NCBI RefSeq assembly: GCF_015680405.1
Contig: NZ_JADLJS010000011.1
Span: 60,771-124,770 of the forward strand
Direction of reading: 5' to 3'
Length of the DNA stretch: 64,000 bases
Source of the DNA: Pseudomonas pudica
Lineage (GTDB): Bacteria; Pseudomonadota; Gammaproteobacteria; Pseudomonadales; Pseudomonadaceae
The position numbers and the translations under genes were made by a program. The notes under the pieces were generated by a model. The model made no database searches. It saw only the letters and a list, made by a program, of their open reading frames with translations, and had not been told where the DNA came from. The first letter of the stretch is position 1. Every line of letters starts with the position of its first letter. Positions 43,674-53,628 of this stretch are shown here, one piece after another.

Positions 43674-44918
43674 GTGTCGCGTAGACGCGTCGTGGTCACC
43701 GGTATGGGTATGCTGTCGCCACTGGGTACTGATGTACCGAGCACCTGGCAGGGCATTCTGGCTGGCCGCAGTGGCATCGGTCCGATCGAACACACGGACC
43801 TGTCTGCCTACTCCACCCGTTTTGGCGGCTCGGTGAAAGGCTTCGAGGTCGAGCAATACCTGTCGGCCAAAGAGGCCCGCAAGCTCGACCTGTTCATCCA
43901 GTATGGCCTGGCGGCCGGGTTTCAGGCGGTGCGTAATGCCGGCCTGGAGGTCACCGACGCCAACCGCCAGCGTATTGGCGTGGCCATGGGCTCGGGTATC
44001 GGCGGCCTGACCAACATCGAAGAAACCAGCCGCACCCTGCACGATTCGGGGCCGCGTCGTATTTCGCCGTTCTTCGTGCCGGGCTCGATCATCAACATGA
44101 TCTCCGGGTTCCTGTCGATCCACCTGGGGCTGCAGGGGCCGAACTACGCCATTGCCACTGCCTGCACCACTGGTACGCACTGCATCGGCATGGCCGCGCG
44201 CAACATCGCCTACGGTGAAGCCGATGTGATGATCGCCGGCGGCGCCGAAATGGCCGCCTGCGGCCTGGGCATGGGCGGCTTCGGTGCCTCCCGCGCGCTG
44301 TCCACTCGCAACGACGAGCCGACCCGGGCCAGCCGTCCGTGGGACAAGGGCCGTGACGGCTTCGTGCTTTCCGACGGTGCCGGTGCCCTGGTGCTCGAAG
44401 AGCTGGAGCACGCCAAGGCCCGCGGCGCGACCATCTATGCCGAGCTGGTCGGCTTCGGCATGAGCGGTGACGCCTATCACATGACTTCGCCACCCGACAC
44501 CGGCGAAGGCGCTGCCCGTTGCATGGCCAACGCCTTGCGTGATGCCGGCATCCAGCCGGAAGAGGTCAGCTACATCAACGCCCATGGCACCTCGACCCCT
44601 GCTGGCGACGTGGCCGAAGTGGCGGCGATCAAGCGTGTGTTCGGTGAGCATGCCTACAAGCTGGCGGTCAGCTCGACCAAGTCGATGACCGGTCACCTGC
44701 TGGGCGCCGCCGGTGCCGTGGAAGCGATCTTCAGCGTGCTGGCGATCAACAGCCAGATGGCTCCGCCCACCATCAACCTGGACGAGCCGGACGAGGGCTG
44801 CGACCTCGACTTCGTACCGCACCAGGCGCGCAGCATGCCGATCGATGTGGTGCTGTCCAACTCGTTCGGCTTTGGCGGTACCAACGGTTCGCTGGTATTC
44901 CGCCGGTTCGCCGGTTGA
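43674..44918 (+). CDS. fabF: 3-oxoacyl-ACP synthase II
   Basis: This 414-aa protein starts at GTG 43674 ([18 protein letters not shown]), behind AAAGGAGAG. The condensing enzyme triad is visible: Cys in [12 protein letters not shown] near 163, His in [11 protein letters not shown] near 303, and His in [12 protein letters not shown] near 340. It elongates acyl-ACP. The stop shares its last base with the pabC ATG. Confidence 0.97.
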   Translation: MSRRRVVVTGMGMLSPLGTDVPSTWQGILAGRSGIGPIEHTDLSAYSTRFGGSVKGFEVEQYLSAKEARKLDLFIQYGLAAGFQAVRNAGLEVTDANRQRIGVAMGSGIGGLTNIEETSRTLHDSGPRRISPFFVPGSIINMISGFLSIHLGLQGPNYAIATACTTGTHCIGMAARNIAYGEADVMIAGGAEMAACGLGMGGFGASRALSTRNDEPTRASRPWDKGRDGFVLSDGAGALVLEELEHAKARGATIYAELVGFGMSGDAYHMTSPPDTGEGAARCMANALRDAGIQPEEVSYINAHGTSTPAGDVAEVAAIKRVFGEHAYKLAVSSTKSMTGHLLGAAGAVEAIFSVLAINSQMAPPTINLDEPDEGCDLDFVPHQARSMPIDVVLSNSFGFGGTNGSLVFRRFAG

Positions 44919-45733
44919 TGCAAAGCTGGATCGATGGCCAGCCGGCGGCTGCAATCAACCTGCAGAACCGCGGCCTGGCCTACGGCGATGGGCTGTTCGA
45001 GACCATCGCCGTGCGCGGCGGCCGGCCCAGCCTGCTGGACGGCCATCTCGCACGCCTGGCGCTGGGCTGCCAGCGCCTGGCGATCAATGCCGACCTGGCG
45101 CTGGTGCGCGACGAACTCCTGCGCTACGCCAACCAACTCGGTGATGGCGTAGCCAAACTCATCCTTACTCGTGGCGACAGCCAGCGCGGTTACGCGCCGG
45201 TTGCCGGTGCCGCGCCGCGTCGTATCCTGCAGGGCAGCCCGTTGCCCAGCTATCCTGTCGAACATGCCGAGCACGGCGTGTGCCTGTTCCCCTGCCAGAC
45301 CCGGCTTGGGGAACAACCGCTGCTGGCCGGCCTCAAACACCTCAACCGCCTGGAGCAGGTGCTGGCCCGTGCCGAATGGCAGGGCAGCGAACATGCCGAG
45401 GGCCTGATGCGTGATGGGCAGGGCAGGGTGATCGAAGGGGTGTACAGCAATCTGTTCCTGGTGCGTGATGGCGTGCTGTTCACGGCCGACCTCAGCCGCT
45501 GTGGCGTCGCTGGCGTGATGCGGGCCGCGTTGCTGGAACAGGCAGCGCTGCTGGGCATCCCGGTGCAGGTCTGCGACCTGCCGTTCGACGCGCTGGAGCA
45601 GGCAGATGAAGTATTTGTCTGCAACAGCGTCTACGGTGTCTGGCCCGTGCGTGGCTTTGCCGCGCTAAACTGGTCGCCGGGCCCGCTCACCCGTAAACTG
45701 CAGGCCGTTGCCCGTACGTTACTGGAAACCTGA
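44918..45733 (+). CDS. pabC: Aminodeoxychorismate lyase
   Basis: This 271-aa PLP enzyme of fold type IV converts aminodeoxychorismate to p-aminobenzoate for folate. GLAYGDGLFETI near 22, the PLP Lys in LKHLNRLEQVLA near 140, and the EGVYSNLFLV loop near 173 are characteristic. It starts on the last base of the fabF stop and is followed 4 bp later by mltG. Confidence 0.94.
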   Translation: MQSWIDGQPAAAINLQNRGLAYGDGLFETIAVRGGRPSLLDGHLARLALGCQRLAINADLALVRDELLRYANQLGDGVAKLILTRGDSQRGYAPVAGAAPRRILQGSPLPSYPVEHAEHGVCLFPCQTRLGEQPLLAGLKHLNRLEQVLARAEWQGSEHAEGLMRDGQGRVIEGVYSNLFLVRDGVLFTADLSRCGVAGVMRAALLEQAALLGIPVQVCDLPFDALEQADEVFVCNSVYGVWPVRGFAALNWSPGPLTRKLQAVARTLLET

Positions 45734-45737
45734 ATTC

Positions 45738-46946
45738 GTGAGACGTAAATTCCTGCTGCTGCTGGAAATGGGCTTGATCCTCGCCGGCCTTGCCGTGGGC
45801 TGGTCGGCCTGGAAGGTCAACTCGGTGCTGGAGCAGCCCCTGCACGTGACGCAGGAGCGCCTGCTCGACGTGCCCAATGGCACCACCCCCAACCGCATGT
45901 TCTATCGCATGCAGAACGAAGGGTTGCTCGACGACGCCGTCTGGTTGCGCCTGTACTGGCGCTTCAACATGGCCGGCACCCCTCTGCACACCGGCGAGTA
46001 CCGCCTGACCCCCGGCATGACCGTGGAGCAGTTGTTCGATGCCTGGCGTCGGGCCGACGTGGTGCAGTACAACCTGACCCTGGTCGAAGGCTGGACCTTC
46101 CGCCAGGTGCGTTCGGCCGTGGCCAAGCATGAAAAGATCAAGCACACGCTGGATGGGCTGTCCGATTCGGAAGTGATGGACAAGCTCGGCCATACCGGTG
46201 TGTTCCCCGAGGGGCGCTTCTTCCCGGACACCTACCGCTTCGTGCGCGGCATGAGCGACGTCGAATTGCTGCAGCAGGCCTATATGCGCCTGGATGAAGT
46301 GCTGGCCAAGGAATGGGCCGAGCGCACAGCCGACCTGCCATACCGTGACCCGTACCAGGCGCTGATCATGGCCTCGCTGGTAGAAAAGGAAACCGGCATT
46401 CCCCAGGAGCGCGGGCAGATTGCCGGCGTTTTCGTGCGGCGCCTGCGCCTGGGCATGATGCTGCAGACTGACCCGACGGTGATCTACGGCATGGGTGAGC
46501 GCTACAACGGCAAGATCACCCGCGCCGACCTGCGCGAGCCGACGCCCTACAACACCTACACCATCACCGGCCTGCCGCCGACCCCGATCGCCATGGTCGG
46601 TCGCGAAGCGATTCACGCGGCGCTCAACCCGGCCGATGGCACAAGCCTGTACTTCGTCGCCCGTGGCGATGGCAGCCACGTGTTTTCCGACGACCTCGAC
46701 GACCACAACTCGGCGGTGCGCGAGTTCCAGCTCAAGCGCCGTGCGGACTACCGTTCCAGCCCCGCGCCGCAATCGCAGTCAGAGCCACAGCCACAAACAC
46801 AACCAAGTGTCGACGAGGCCGAACAGCCCGAGGCGCCTGCCGATGAATCTACAGCGCAGCCAGCGCCCGACCAGCCGCCTGTGCAGGACGCTCCTGCCGG
46901 TGGCGCGCAAGCGGCCGAACGGCCGCTGCCTGACGAACAACATTAA
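45738..46946 (+). CDS. mltG: Endolytic transglycosylase MltG
   Basis: This 402-aa protein starts at GTG 45738 (VRRKFLLLLEMGLILAG). One N-terminal membrane helix (about 4-24) anchors a periplasmic YceG domain (about 40-330). The catalytic Glu is in MASLVEKETGIPQERG near 218, with FVRRLRLGMMLQTDPTVIYG following. MltG cuts nascent glycan strands. The last about 65 residues are a Pro/Gln/Ala-rich, probably disordered tail that is longer than in E. coli YceG. Confidence 0.95.
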   Translation: MRRKFLLLLEMGLILAGLAVGWSAWKVNSVLEQPLHVTQERLLDVPNGTTPNRMFYRMQNEGLLDDAVWLRLYWRFNMAGTPLHTGEYRLTPGMTVEQLFDAWRRADVVQYNLTLVEGWTFRQVRSAVAKHEKIKHTLDGLSDSEVMDKLGHTGVFPEGRFFPDTYRFVRGMSDVELLQQAYMRLDEVLAKEWAERTADLPYRDPYQALIMASLVEKETGIPQERGQIAGVFVRRLRLGMMLQTDPTVIYGMGERYNGKITRADLREPTPYNTYTITGLPPTPIAMVGREAIHAALNPADGTSLYFVARGDGSHVFSDDLDDHNSAVREFQLKRRADYRSSPAPQSQSEPQPQTQPSVDEAEQPEAPADESTAQPAPDQPPVQDAPAGGAQAAERPLPDEQH

Positions 46947-48567
<1,621 letters not shown>

Positions 48568-48597
48568 TTTTCATTTTTTCATGTGTGCCGTTATCCC

Positions 48598-49380
48598 ATG
48601 CTTGTAGATTCCCATTGCCATCTTGACCGTCTGGACCTGAGCGCCCACCAGGGCTCCCTCGATGCTGCCCTGCAGGCGGCGCGTGAGCGCGGGGTCGGGC
48701 ATTTCCTGTGTATTGGCGTCAGCGCCGAGAATGCTGGTGCGGTTAAGGCGCTGAGCGAGCGCTACGCCGATGTCGATTGCTCGGTGGGCGTGCACCCGCT
48801 GGATCTTGCGCCGGGCGAAACGCCGGCGCTGGAATGGCTGCTGCGCGAACTCGCTCACCCACATGTGGTGGCGATTGGTGAAACCGGGCTGGATTACCAC
48901 TACGAGCCGGAAGCAGCCGAGCTGCAGCAAGCCTCGTTCCGCCTGCATCTGGAGGCCTCGCGGCAGACCGGCAAACCGGTGATCGTGCATACCCGTGCGG
49001 CGCGTGCCGATACCCTGGCGCTGCTGCGCGAGGCCAACCTGCCGCAGGCCGGCGTGCTGCACTGCTTCACCGAAGACTGGGACATGGCCAAGGCGGCGCT
49101 GGACCTGGGGTATTACATTTCGTTGTCTGGCATCGTTACCTTCCGCAATGCCGATGCCCTGCGTGAAGTGGCGCGGCAGGTACCGGTCGATCGGCTGCTG
49201 GTGGAAACGGATTCGCCGTATCTGGCGCCGATCCCGCATCGGGGCAAGCCGAACCTGCCGCAGTACGTGCGTGAGGTGGCCGAGTATGTGGCTTCGTTGC
49301 GCGGGGCCAGTTATGAGCAATTGGCCGAACAGACCACTGCCAACTTCAAGCGCTTGTTCCCGTTGGCGCGGGTGGCCTGA
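48598..49380 (+). CDS. tatD: TatD-family metal-dependent DNase/hydrolase
   Basis: This 260-aa protein starts at ATG 48598 (MLVDSHCHLDRLDLSAHQG); an in-frame GTG at 48583 would add 5 residues. The TIM-barrel metalloenzyme signatures are DSHCHLD near 4, GVHPLDL near 66, IGETGLDYHY near 92, VHTRAA near 135, LHCFTED near 157 and ETDSPYLAP near 205. The family has 3'-5' exonuclease or D-aminoacyl-tRNA related activities. Confidence 0.93.
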   Translation: MLVDSHCHLDRLDLSAHQGSLDAALQAARERGVGHFLCIGVSAENAGAVKALSERYADVDCSVGVHPLDLAPGETPALEWLLRELAHPHVVAIGETGLDYHYEPEAAELQQASFRLHLEASRQTGKPVIVHTRAARADTLALLREANLPQAGVLHCFTEDWDMAKAALDLGYYISLSGIVTFRNADALREVARQVPVDRLLVETDSPYLAPIPHRGKPNLPQYVREVAEYVASLRGASYEQLAEQTTANFKRLFPLARVA

Positions 49381-49404
49381 CAGCAACTATTCACAATACA
49401 ACGC

Positions 49405-49516
49405 CTGAGCGCTCTTGCTCTTGCTTCGGCTTTTGCTTTTAAGCGCGCGATAGTTCAGACGCCGCCGAAGATCAAGATCAAAAGCAAGATCAAAAGCCAG
49501 AGCAAGATCAAAAGCT
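49405..49516. repeat. Short GATCAAAAGC-type repeat patch
   Basis: After tatD, several copies of (A)AGATCAAAAGC occur on the plus strand (about 49468-49515), and related GCTTTTG/CTTGCTCTTG units lie just before (49410-49440) in opposite orientation, so the two can partly pair. I see no coding region in 49381-49872. Similar low-complexity repeats are familiar in intergenic DNA of this genus; no function is known to me. Confidence 0.6.
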
Positions 49517-49559
49517 CAGCACGAGCCTCGAGTGGGCGGCCCGTCACGTAAGCAAAAAA

Positions 49560-49589
49560 AACCCGGGTTCTGGGGGGGGAATCCGGGTT
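49560..49589 (+). other. Hairpin with G8 run in tatD-tetR gap
   Basis: AACCCGG and CCGGGTT pair around a loop that contains eight consecutive G residues (49572-49579). AAAAAAA stands before it. It may be a terminator for leftward transcription or part of an untranslated RNA; the following 280 bases hold no open gene. Confidence 0.4.
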
Positions 49590-49813
49590 AAGACCATTAG
49601 GAGTAAAACAAAGGTACGCGGTCCCTGAGCACCTTTATCGGCGCGCCACTTGGGGGGATGCGCCGCGCCAACACTTCAAGTATTGGCCAGCTTTGGCGCA
49701 GTGCCAGTGCATATTGATCGTTTTTTAAACAGATTTGGAATACGCCAACGTTTCATTCCTCCCGCATCGCATGGCCGTAAGCATCGTGAAACACAGACAT
49801 GCGTGGATGATCC

Positions 49814-49841
49814 GTGCAATTTCTTGCAAGTTAGGCATAAT
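49814..49841 (+). promoter_or_regulatory. Predicted promoter of the TetR gene
   Basis: GTGCAA (49814-49819) and CATAAT (49836-49841) are 16 bases apart, about 30 bp before the ATG at 49873. The match is moderate. Confidence 0.35.
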
Positions 49842-49872
49842 AAACCGCTTCGATTGTCATCCAGTCCTTCCT

Positions 49873-50508
49873 ATGCAGAAAGAACCTCGTAAGGTCCGTG
49901 AGTTTCGCCGTCGCGAACAGGAAATCCTCGACACCGCGCTCAAACTGTTTCTCGAACAGGGGGAAGACAGCGTCACCGTCGAGATGATCGCTGACGCCGT
50001 GGGCATCGGCAAAGGCACGATCTACAAGCACTTCAAGTCCAAGGCGGAGATCTACCTGCGCCTGATGCTCGATTACGAGCGCGACCTGAACGCGCTGTTG
50101 CATTCGGCCGACGTCGACCGCGACAAGGAAGCCCTGTCGCGAGCCTACTTCGAGTTCCGCATGCGCGATCCGCAGCGGTACCGGCTGTTCGACCGCCTGG
50201 AAGAAAAGGTGGTCAAGGGCAACCAGGTACCGGAAATGGTCGAACAGCTGCACAGCATCCGTGCCTCCAACTTCGACCGCCTGACCCAGCTGATCAAGGG
50301 CCGTATCAGCGAAGGCAAGCTCGAGGACGTGCCGCCGTATTTCCATTATTGCGCTGCCTGGGCGCTGGTGCACGGCGCCGTGGCGCTGTACCACTCGCCG
50401 TTCTGGAGCAATGTGCTGGAGGATCAGGAAGGCTTCTTCCAGTTCCTGATGGACATCGGCGTGCGCATGGGCAACAAGCGCAAGCGCGACCCGGAACCTT
50501 CCAACTGA
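49873..50508 (+). CDS. TetR-family transcriptional regulator
   Basis: This 211-aa protein starts at ATG 49873 (MQKEPRKVREFRRREQEIL); the frame is open further upstream but those residues look non-coding. The N-terminal helix-turn-helix is clear: ILDTALKLFLEQGEDSVTVEMIADAVGIGKGTIYKHF cut across about 18-55. The C-terminal ligand domain (60-200) is helical and unassigned. A TetR gene at this place is also found in P. aeruginosa (as I recall), so it belongs to the conserved backbone. The stop is followed by a GCAGGCTT/AAGCCTGC hairpin at 50515-50536. Confidence 0.92.
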   Translation: MQKEPRKVREFRRREQEILDTALKLFLEQGEDSVTVEMIADAVGIGKGTIYKHFKSKAEIYLRLMLDYERDLNALLHSADVDRDKEALSRAYFEFRMRDPQRYRLFDRLEEKVVKGNQVPEMVEQLHSIRASNFDRLTQLIKGRISEGKLEDVPPYFHYCAAWALVHGAVALYHSPFWSNVLEDQEGFFQFLMDIGVRMGNKRKRDPEPSN

Positions 50509-50550
50509 GATAGTGCAGGCTTTCCCTGAAGCCTGCCAGTCAGCGTTATT

Positions 50551-50666
50551 GGGGCCGCTTTGCGGCCATCGCAGGCAAGCCAGCTCCCACATGTACAGCG
50601 CAGATCTCAAGTGTTGCGCGATCCTGTGGGAGCTGGCTTGCCTGCGATGGGCTGCGCAGCAGCCCC
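50551..50666. repeat. Variant REP doublet between tetR and moaA
   Basis: This inverted pair has the core TCGCAGGCAAGCCAGCTCCCACA and its complement, with GCAGGCAAGCCAGC in place of the GCGGG...CCCGC of the other doublets. The arms continue as GGGGCCGC.../...GCAGCCCC. It is a second REP subclass. Confidence 0.85.
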
Positions 50667-50731
50667 ATGACTGACATGCCTGCTTCCACAACAGCACGGC
50701 GACACCGACAGCGGCAAAAAGGATAGGGCTT

Positions 50732-50762
50732 GCAAAAACCTGATTTATGAGTCAGGTTTTGC
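50732..50762 (+). other. Hairpin upstream of moaA
   Basis: GCAAAAACCTGA and TCAGGTTTTGC pair almost perfectly over 11 bp with an 8-base loop. It ends about 30 bp before the moaA start, so it may be a terminator for upstream transcription or a leader structure. Confidence 0.45.
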
Positions 50763-50792
50763 CAGCCCCCATCATCCATGCCGGAGTCATTC

Positions 50793-51761
50793 ATGATCGT
50801 CGATCGTCAAGGCAGGCGTTTTCGCAACCTGCGCGTCAGCCTGACGGCTGCCTGTAATTATGCCTGCACCTACTGCGTGCCAGACGGCAAGCGCCTGGTG
50901 GCAGCACAGGACGAACTGCCGGCGGATGCCCTGGCCCGTGGCGTGGCCTACCTGATCGAAGCCGCCGGCATCGAACGCTTGCGCATTACCGGCGGTGAGC
51001 CATTGGTCAGTCCGCGCCTGGATGCTTTCCTGGCCGCCGTGGCCAAGCTCGACCTTGACGATATCTCGCTGACTACCAATGGCCAGCTGTTGACGCGCAA
51101 GTTGCCCCAGTTGCAGGCGGCAGGTATCCGCCGATTGAACGTTTCCCTCGACACACTCGATCCACATGCCTTCCGCCGTATCGCCCGGGGCGGCGACCTG
51201 GCCAGTGTGCTGGCGGGTATGGAGCAGGCCAACGCCATGGGTATGCAGATCAAGGTTAACATGGTGCCGATGCGTGGGCACAACCTCGATCAGGTGCTGC
51301 CGCTGCTGGATTACTGCCTTGAGCGCGGCTTCGAACTGCGCTTCATCGAGCTCATGCGCATGGGCCACCTGGCCCGTGACCATAACACCTTCCTGCAGCA
51401 GTTCGTCGGCCTCGACCAACTGCTCGCACTGATCGCTGGCAAGCATGCCTACGTTCAGGTCGACGCGCCGCTGGATGCCACCGCCTTGCGTTATGCGGTA
51501 CCCGGCAAAGGCCACTTTGGCGTGATCGCCAACGAAAGCGTACCGTTCTGCCGCACCTGTTCGCGGTTGCGACTGTCCTCCACGGGTTGGCTGCACGGCT
51601 GCCTGTCGTCGGGCAATCGCCATTTCGTGGGCGACCTGCTGGAAAAACCGCGCCATCAGGCGCTGCCGGCCCTGCAGCGCCTGCTGGTCAAGGCCCTGGC
51701 AGACAAGCAGGACCTGGCGTTTTCCGGCGATGTGATGGTGATGAAGGTGATCGGCGGCTGA
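50793..51761 (+). CDS. moaA: GTP 3',8-cyclase (molybdenum cofactor synthesis)
   Basis: This 322-aa radical SAM protein catalyses the first step of molybdopterin synthesis from GTP. I prefer ATG 50793 (MIVDRQGRRFRNLRVSLTAA), which has GGAG at good distance; ATG 50778 is also possible. The first cluster motif CNYACTYC is near 22, GGEPLVSP near 68, the second cluster Cys set CRTCSRLRLSSTGWLHGC near 255, and the functional GG C-terminus is present. No other moa or moe gene is nearby, so this is a detached, possibly second, copy. Confidence 0.92.
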   Translation: MIVDRQGRRFRNLRVSLTAACNYACTYCVPDGKRLVAAQDELPADALARGVAYLIEAAGIERLRITGGEPLVSPRLDAFLAAVAKLDLDDISLTTNGQLLTRKLPQLQAAGIRRLNVSLDTLDPHAFRRIARGGDLASVLAGMEQANAMGMQIKVNMVPMRGHNLDQVLPLLDYCLERGFELRFIELMRMGHLARDHNTFLQQFVGLDQLLALIAGKHAYVQVDAPLDATALRYAVPGKGHFGVIANESVPFCRTCSRLRLSSTGWLHGCLSSGNRHFVGDLLEKPRHQALPALQRLLVKALADKQDLAFSGDVMVMKVIGG

Positions 51762-51827
51762 AGCTGGCGCAAAAGCTGCATCCGCCGGCTATTCGCCGGT
51801 TTTTCGTCGCCGGCCACTGGAGGAAAG

Positions 51828-52433
51828 ATGCGTAGCCTGGTTTTGCTGCTGGCGCTGTTGGCGCTGGGCGGTTGCATGAATGTCAGCGATATGGGCGAGG
51901 GCGTCCGTTACCAAATGAGCGATGCCGGTCTGTTGGACCACAGCGATACCCGCCGCACCCTGTCGATCCGCCTGCAGCCCGATTCGTTCATCTTCATCGG
52001 CCAGGGCGCATTCGTGCCCCCGGGCAAGGGGCCTGTGCCACGGCAGAACGCAGTGGCCGAACAGGCCTACAAGAGCTTCGTCGAGTATTTCCCACTGGTG
52101 CGCCGCGCCCAAGGGCCACTGGGCCTGGAAGAGGCCATCGCCCAGGCGCGTTCGGTGGGTGCCGACTACGTGCTGTATACCCGCTTCGCCCGCACCGACG
52201 ACCGTATCGGCAATGGCGACGAGTGGTATGACGAACAGGCAGTCGACCGCCTGGGCTGGGACACCGGCGTGGTGCAGATGATGCTCATCGAAACCAGCAC
52301 CCGCTACCTGATCGACACTGCGCGTATCAAGAGCCGTGGCGGTTTGTTGACGTTCCACGATAAAACCCCGGAGGATTTGCTTGGCGCGCCGATGCGCGAG
52401 TACGCTCGTAGCCTTCTGGGTATGAGTGAATGA
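51828..52433 (+). CDS. DUF4823-type lipoprotein
   Basis: This 201-aa protein has a lipoprotein signal peptide with lipobox LALGGC (Cys near 16), so it is anchored in a membrane, probably the outer one. The mature part has an alternating alpha/beta pattern ([49 protein letters not shown]). I believe it belongs to DUF4823, of unknown function. GGAGG precedes the ATG. It is probably co-transcribed with the DUF1285 gene 10 bp later. Confidence 0.8.
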   Translation: MRSLVLLLALLALGGCMNVSDMGEGVRYQMSDAGLLDHSDTRRTLSIRLQPDSFIFIGQGAFVPPGKGPVPRQNAVAEQAYKSFVEYFPLVRRAQGPLGLEEAIAQARSVGADYVLYTRFARTDDRIGNGDEWYDEQAVDRLGWDTGVVQMMLIETSTRYLIDTARIKSRGGLLTFHDKTPEDLLGAPMREYARSLLGMSE

Positions 52434-52443
52434 GGCAAGCGTG

Positions 52444-53004
52444 ATGAGCGATTCCGGCAAGGCCAATGATCTTCTGGCGCAGATCCCCAAAGCCAAGGGC
52501 CTGCCGCCGGTGCATCTGTGGAACCCGGACTTTTGCGGTGACATCGACATGCGCATCGCTCGTGATGGCACTTGGTACTACCTGGGTACGCCGATCGGCC
52601 GCAAGCCAATGGTGCGGCTGTTTTCCACCATCATCCGCCGCGATGGCGATGACTACTTCCTGATCACCCCGGTAGAGAAGGTGGGCATCCGCGTCGACGA
52701 TGCGCCGTTCGTGGCCGTGGCGCTGGACGTGGAAGGTGAGGGTGAGCAGCAGGTGCTGCGCTTCACCAGCAATGTCGAGGACCAGGTCGAAGCCGGGCCG
52801 GCCAACCCGCTGCGTGTGGTGATCGACCCGGTCACCCAGGAGCCATCGCCGTATGTGCTGATGCGCAGCAACCTCGAGGCACTGATTCATCGCAACGTGT
52901 TCTACCAGTTGGTAGAGCTGGCGGTACCGCGTGAGATCGACGGGGAAGAGTGGCTTGGGGTCTGGAGCCACGGTGAGTTCTATCCGATCGGGCGTAGCAG
53001 CTGA
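52444..53004 (+). CDS. DUF1285 protein
   Basis: This 186-aa protein starts at ATG 52444 ([20 protein letters not shown]). The conserved start [33 protein letters not shown] (near 22-54) and the repeated beta strands ([20 protein letters not shown]) identify DUF1285. No enzyme motif is known to me. It lies directly downstream of the lipoprotein gene, and a REP doublet follows. Confidence 0.85.
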   Translation: MSDSGKANDLLAQIPKAKGLPPVHLWNPDFCGDIDMRIARDGTWYYLGTPIGRKPMVRLFSTIIRRDGDDYFLITPVEKVGIRVDDAPFVAVALDVEGEGEQQVLRFTSNVEDQVEAGPANPLRVVIDPVTQEPSPYVLMRSNLEALIHRNVFYQLVELAVPREIDGEEWLGVWSHGEFYPIGRSS

Positions 53005-53014
53005 GATATCTGGT

Positions 53015-53115
53015 GCCTGCACCGGCCTTTTCGCGGGCTCGCCCGCTCCCACAGGGTTTTCTACAGGCTTCAAGGGTGTGGGAGCGGGCAGGCCCGCGAA
53101 GAGGCCGGCACAGGC
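53015..53115. repeat. REP doublet after DUF1285 gene
   Basis: Inverted REP copies (CCGGCCTTTTCGCGGGCTCG and complement, 53088-53110) sit between the DUF1285 and cupin genes. The outer arms GCCTGCACCGGCC/GGCCGGCACAGGC extend the stem. Confidence 0.9.
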
Positions 53116-53211
53116 AATAATCGGCCTCTTGGTTTTTCCCCGAATTGGTCATTTGTCTCTCTGCCCCACGGGCCTAACCTGCAGGCAATTGCCATCCAGG
53201 AGAAGCCCCCC

Positions 53212-53628
53212 ATGAAACCCTTTAGCATCATCTTTTTCGCCCTGTTCGCCGCTCAAACCCCTGCCTGGGCGCACGGCGACGCTGCCGATCAGGTCAAGGT
53301 CCTGCAGCTGCAACAACCCTCGAACGCCCCCGGCAAGAACGCCGTGATGCTCACCGTCAGCTACGCCCCCGGCCAGGCATCACCCGCGCATCAGCACCCG
53401 GGCGCAGTGATGGCCTACGTGCTGGAAGGGGCAGTGGTATCGAAGCTCGATAACGAGCCGGAGAAAACCTACAAGGCCGGTGAATATTGGTACGAAGCCC
53501 CGGGTACCGTGCACAGCGTGTCACGCAACGCCAGTCAGAAGCAGTCAGCCAAGTTGCTGGTCTGGAGTCTGGTGGATGAAGGCAGTGCGGTCACATTGCC
53601 CTATCCGGCAGCAGGCTCGGAGCGCTGA
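53212..53628 (+). CDS. Secreted cupin-domain protein
   Basis: This 138-aa protein has a signal peptide (1-20, ending PAWA) and a single cupin barrel. Motif 1 is SPAHQHPGAVMAYVLEGAV (metal His near 60 and 62) and motif 2 is YEAPGTVHSVSRN (His near 100). GGAG precedes the ATG. It is a periplasmic metal-binding protein of unknown substrate. The last 28 bases overlap the convergent deaminase-like gene. Confidence 0.85.
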   Translation: MKPFSIIFFALFAAQTPAWAHGDAADQVKVLQLQQPSNAPGKNAVMLTVSYAPGQASPAHQHPGAVMAYVLEGAVVSKLDNEPEKTYKAGEYWYEAPGTVHSVSRNASQKQSAKLLVWSLVDEGSAVTLPYPAAGSER

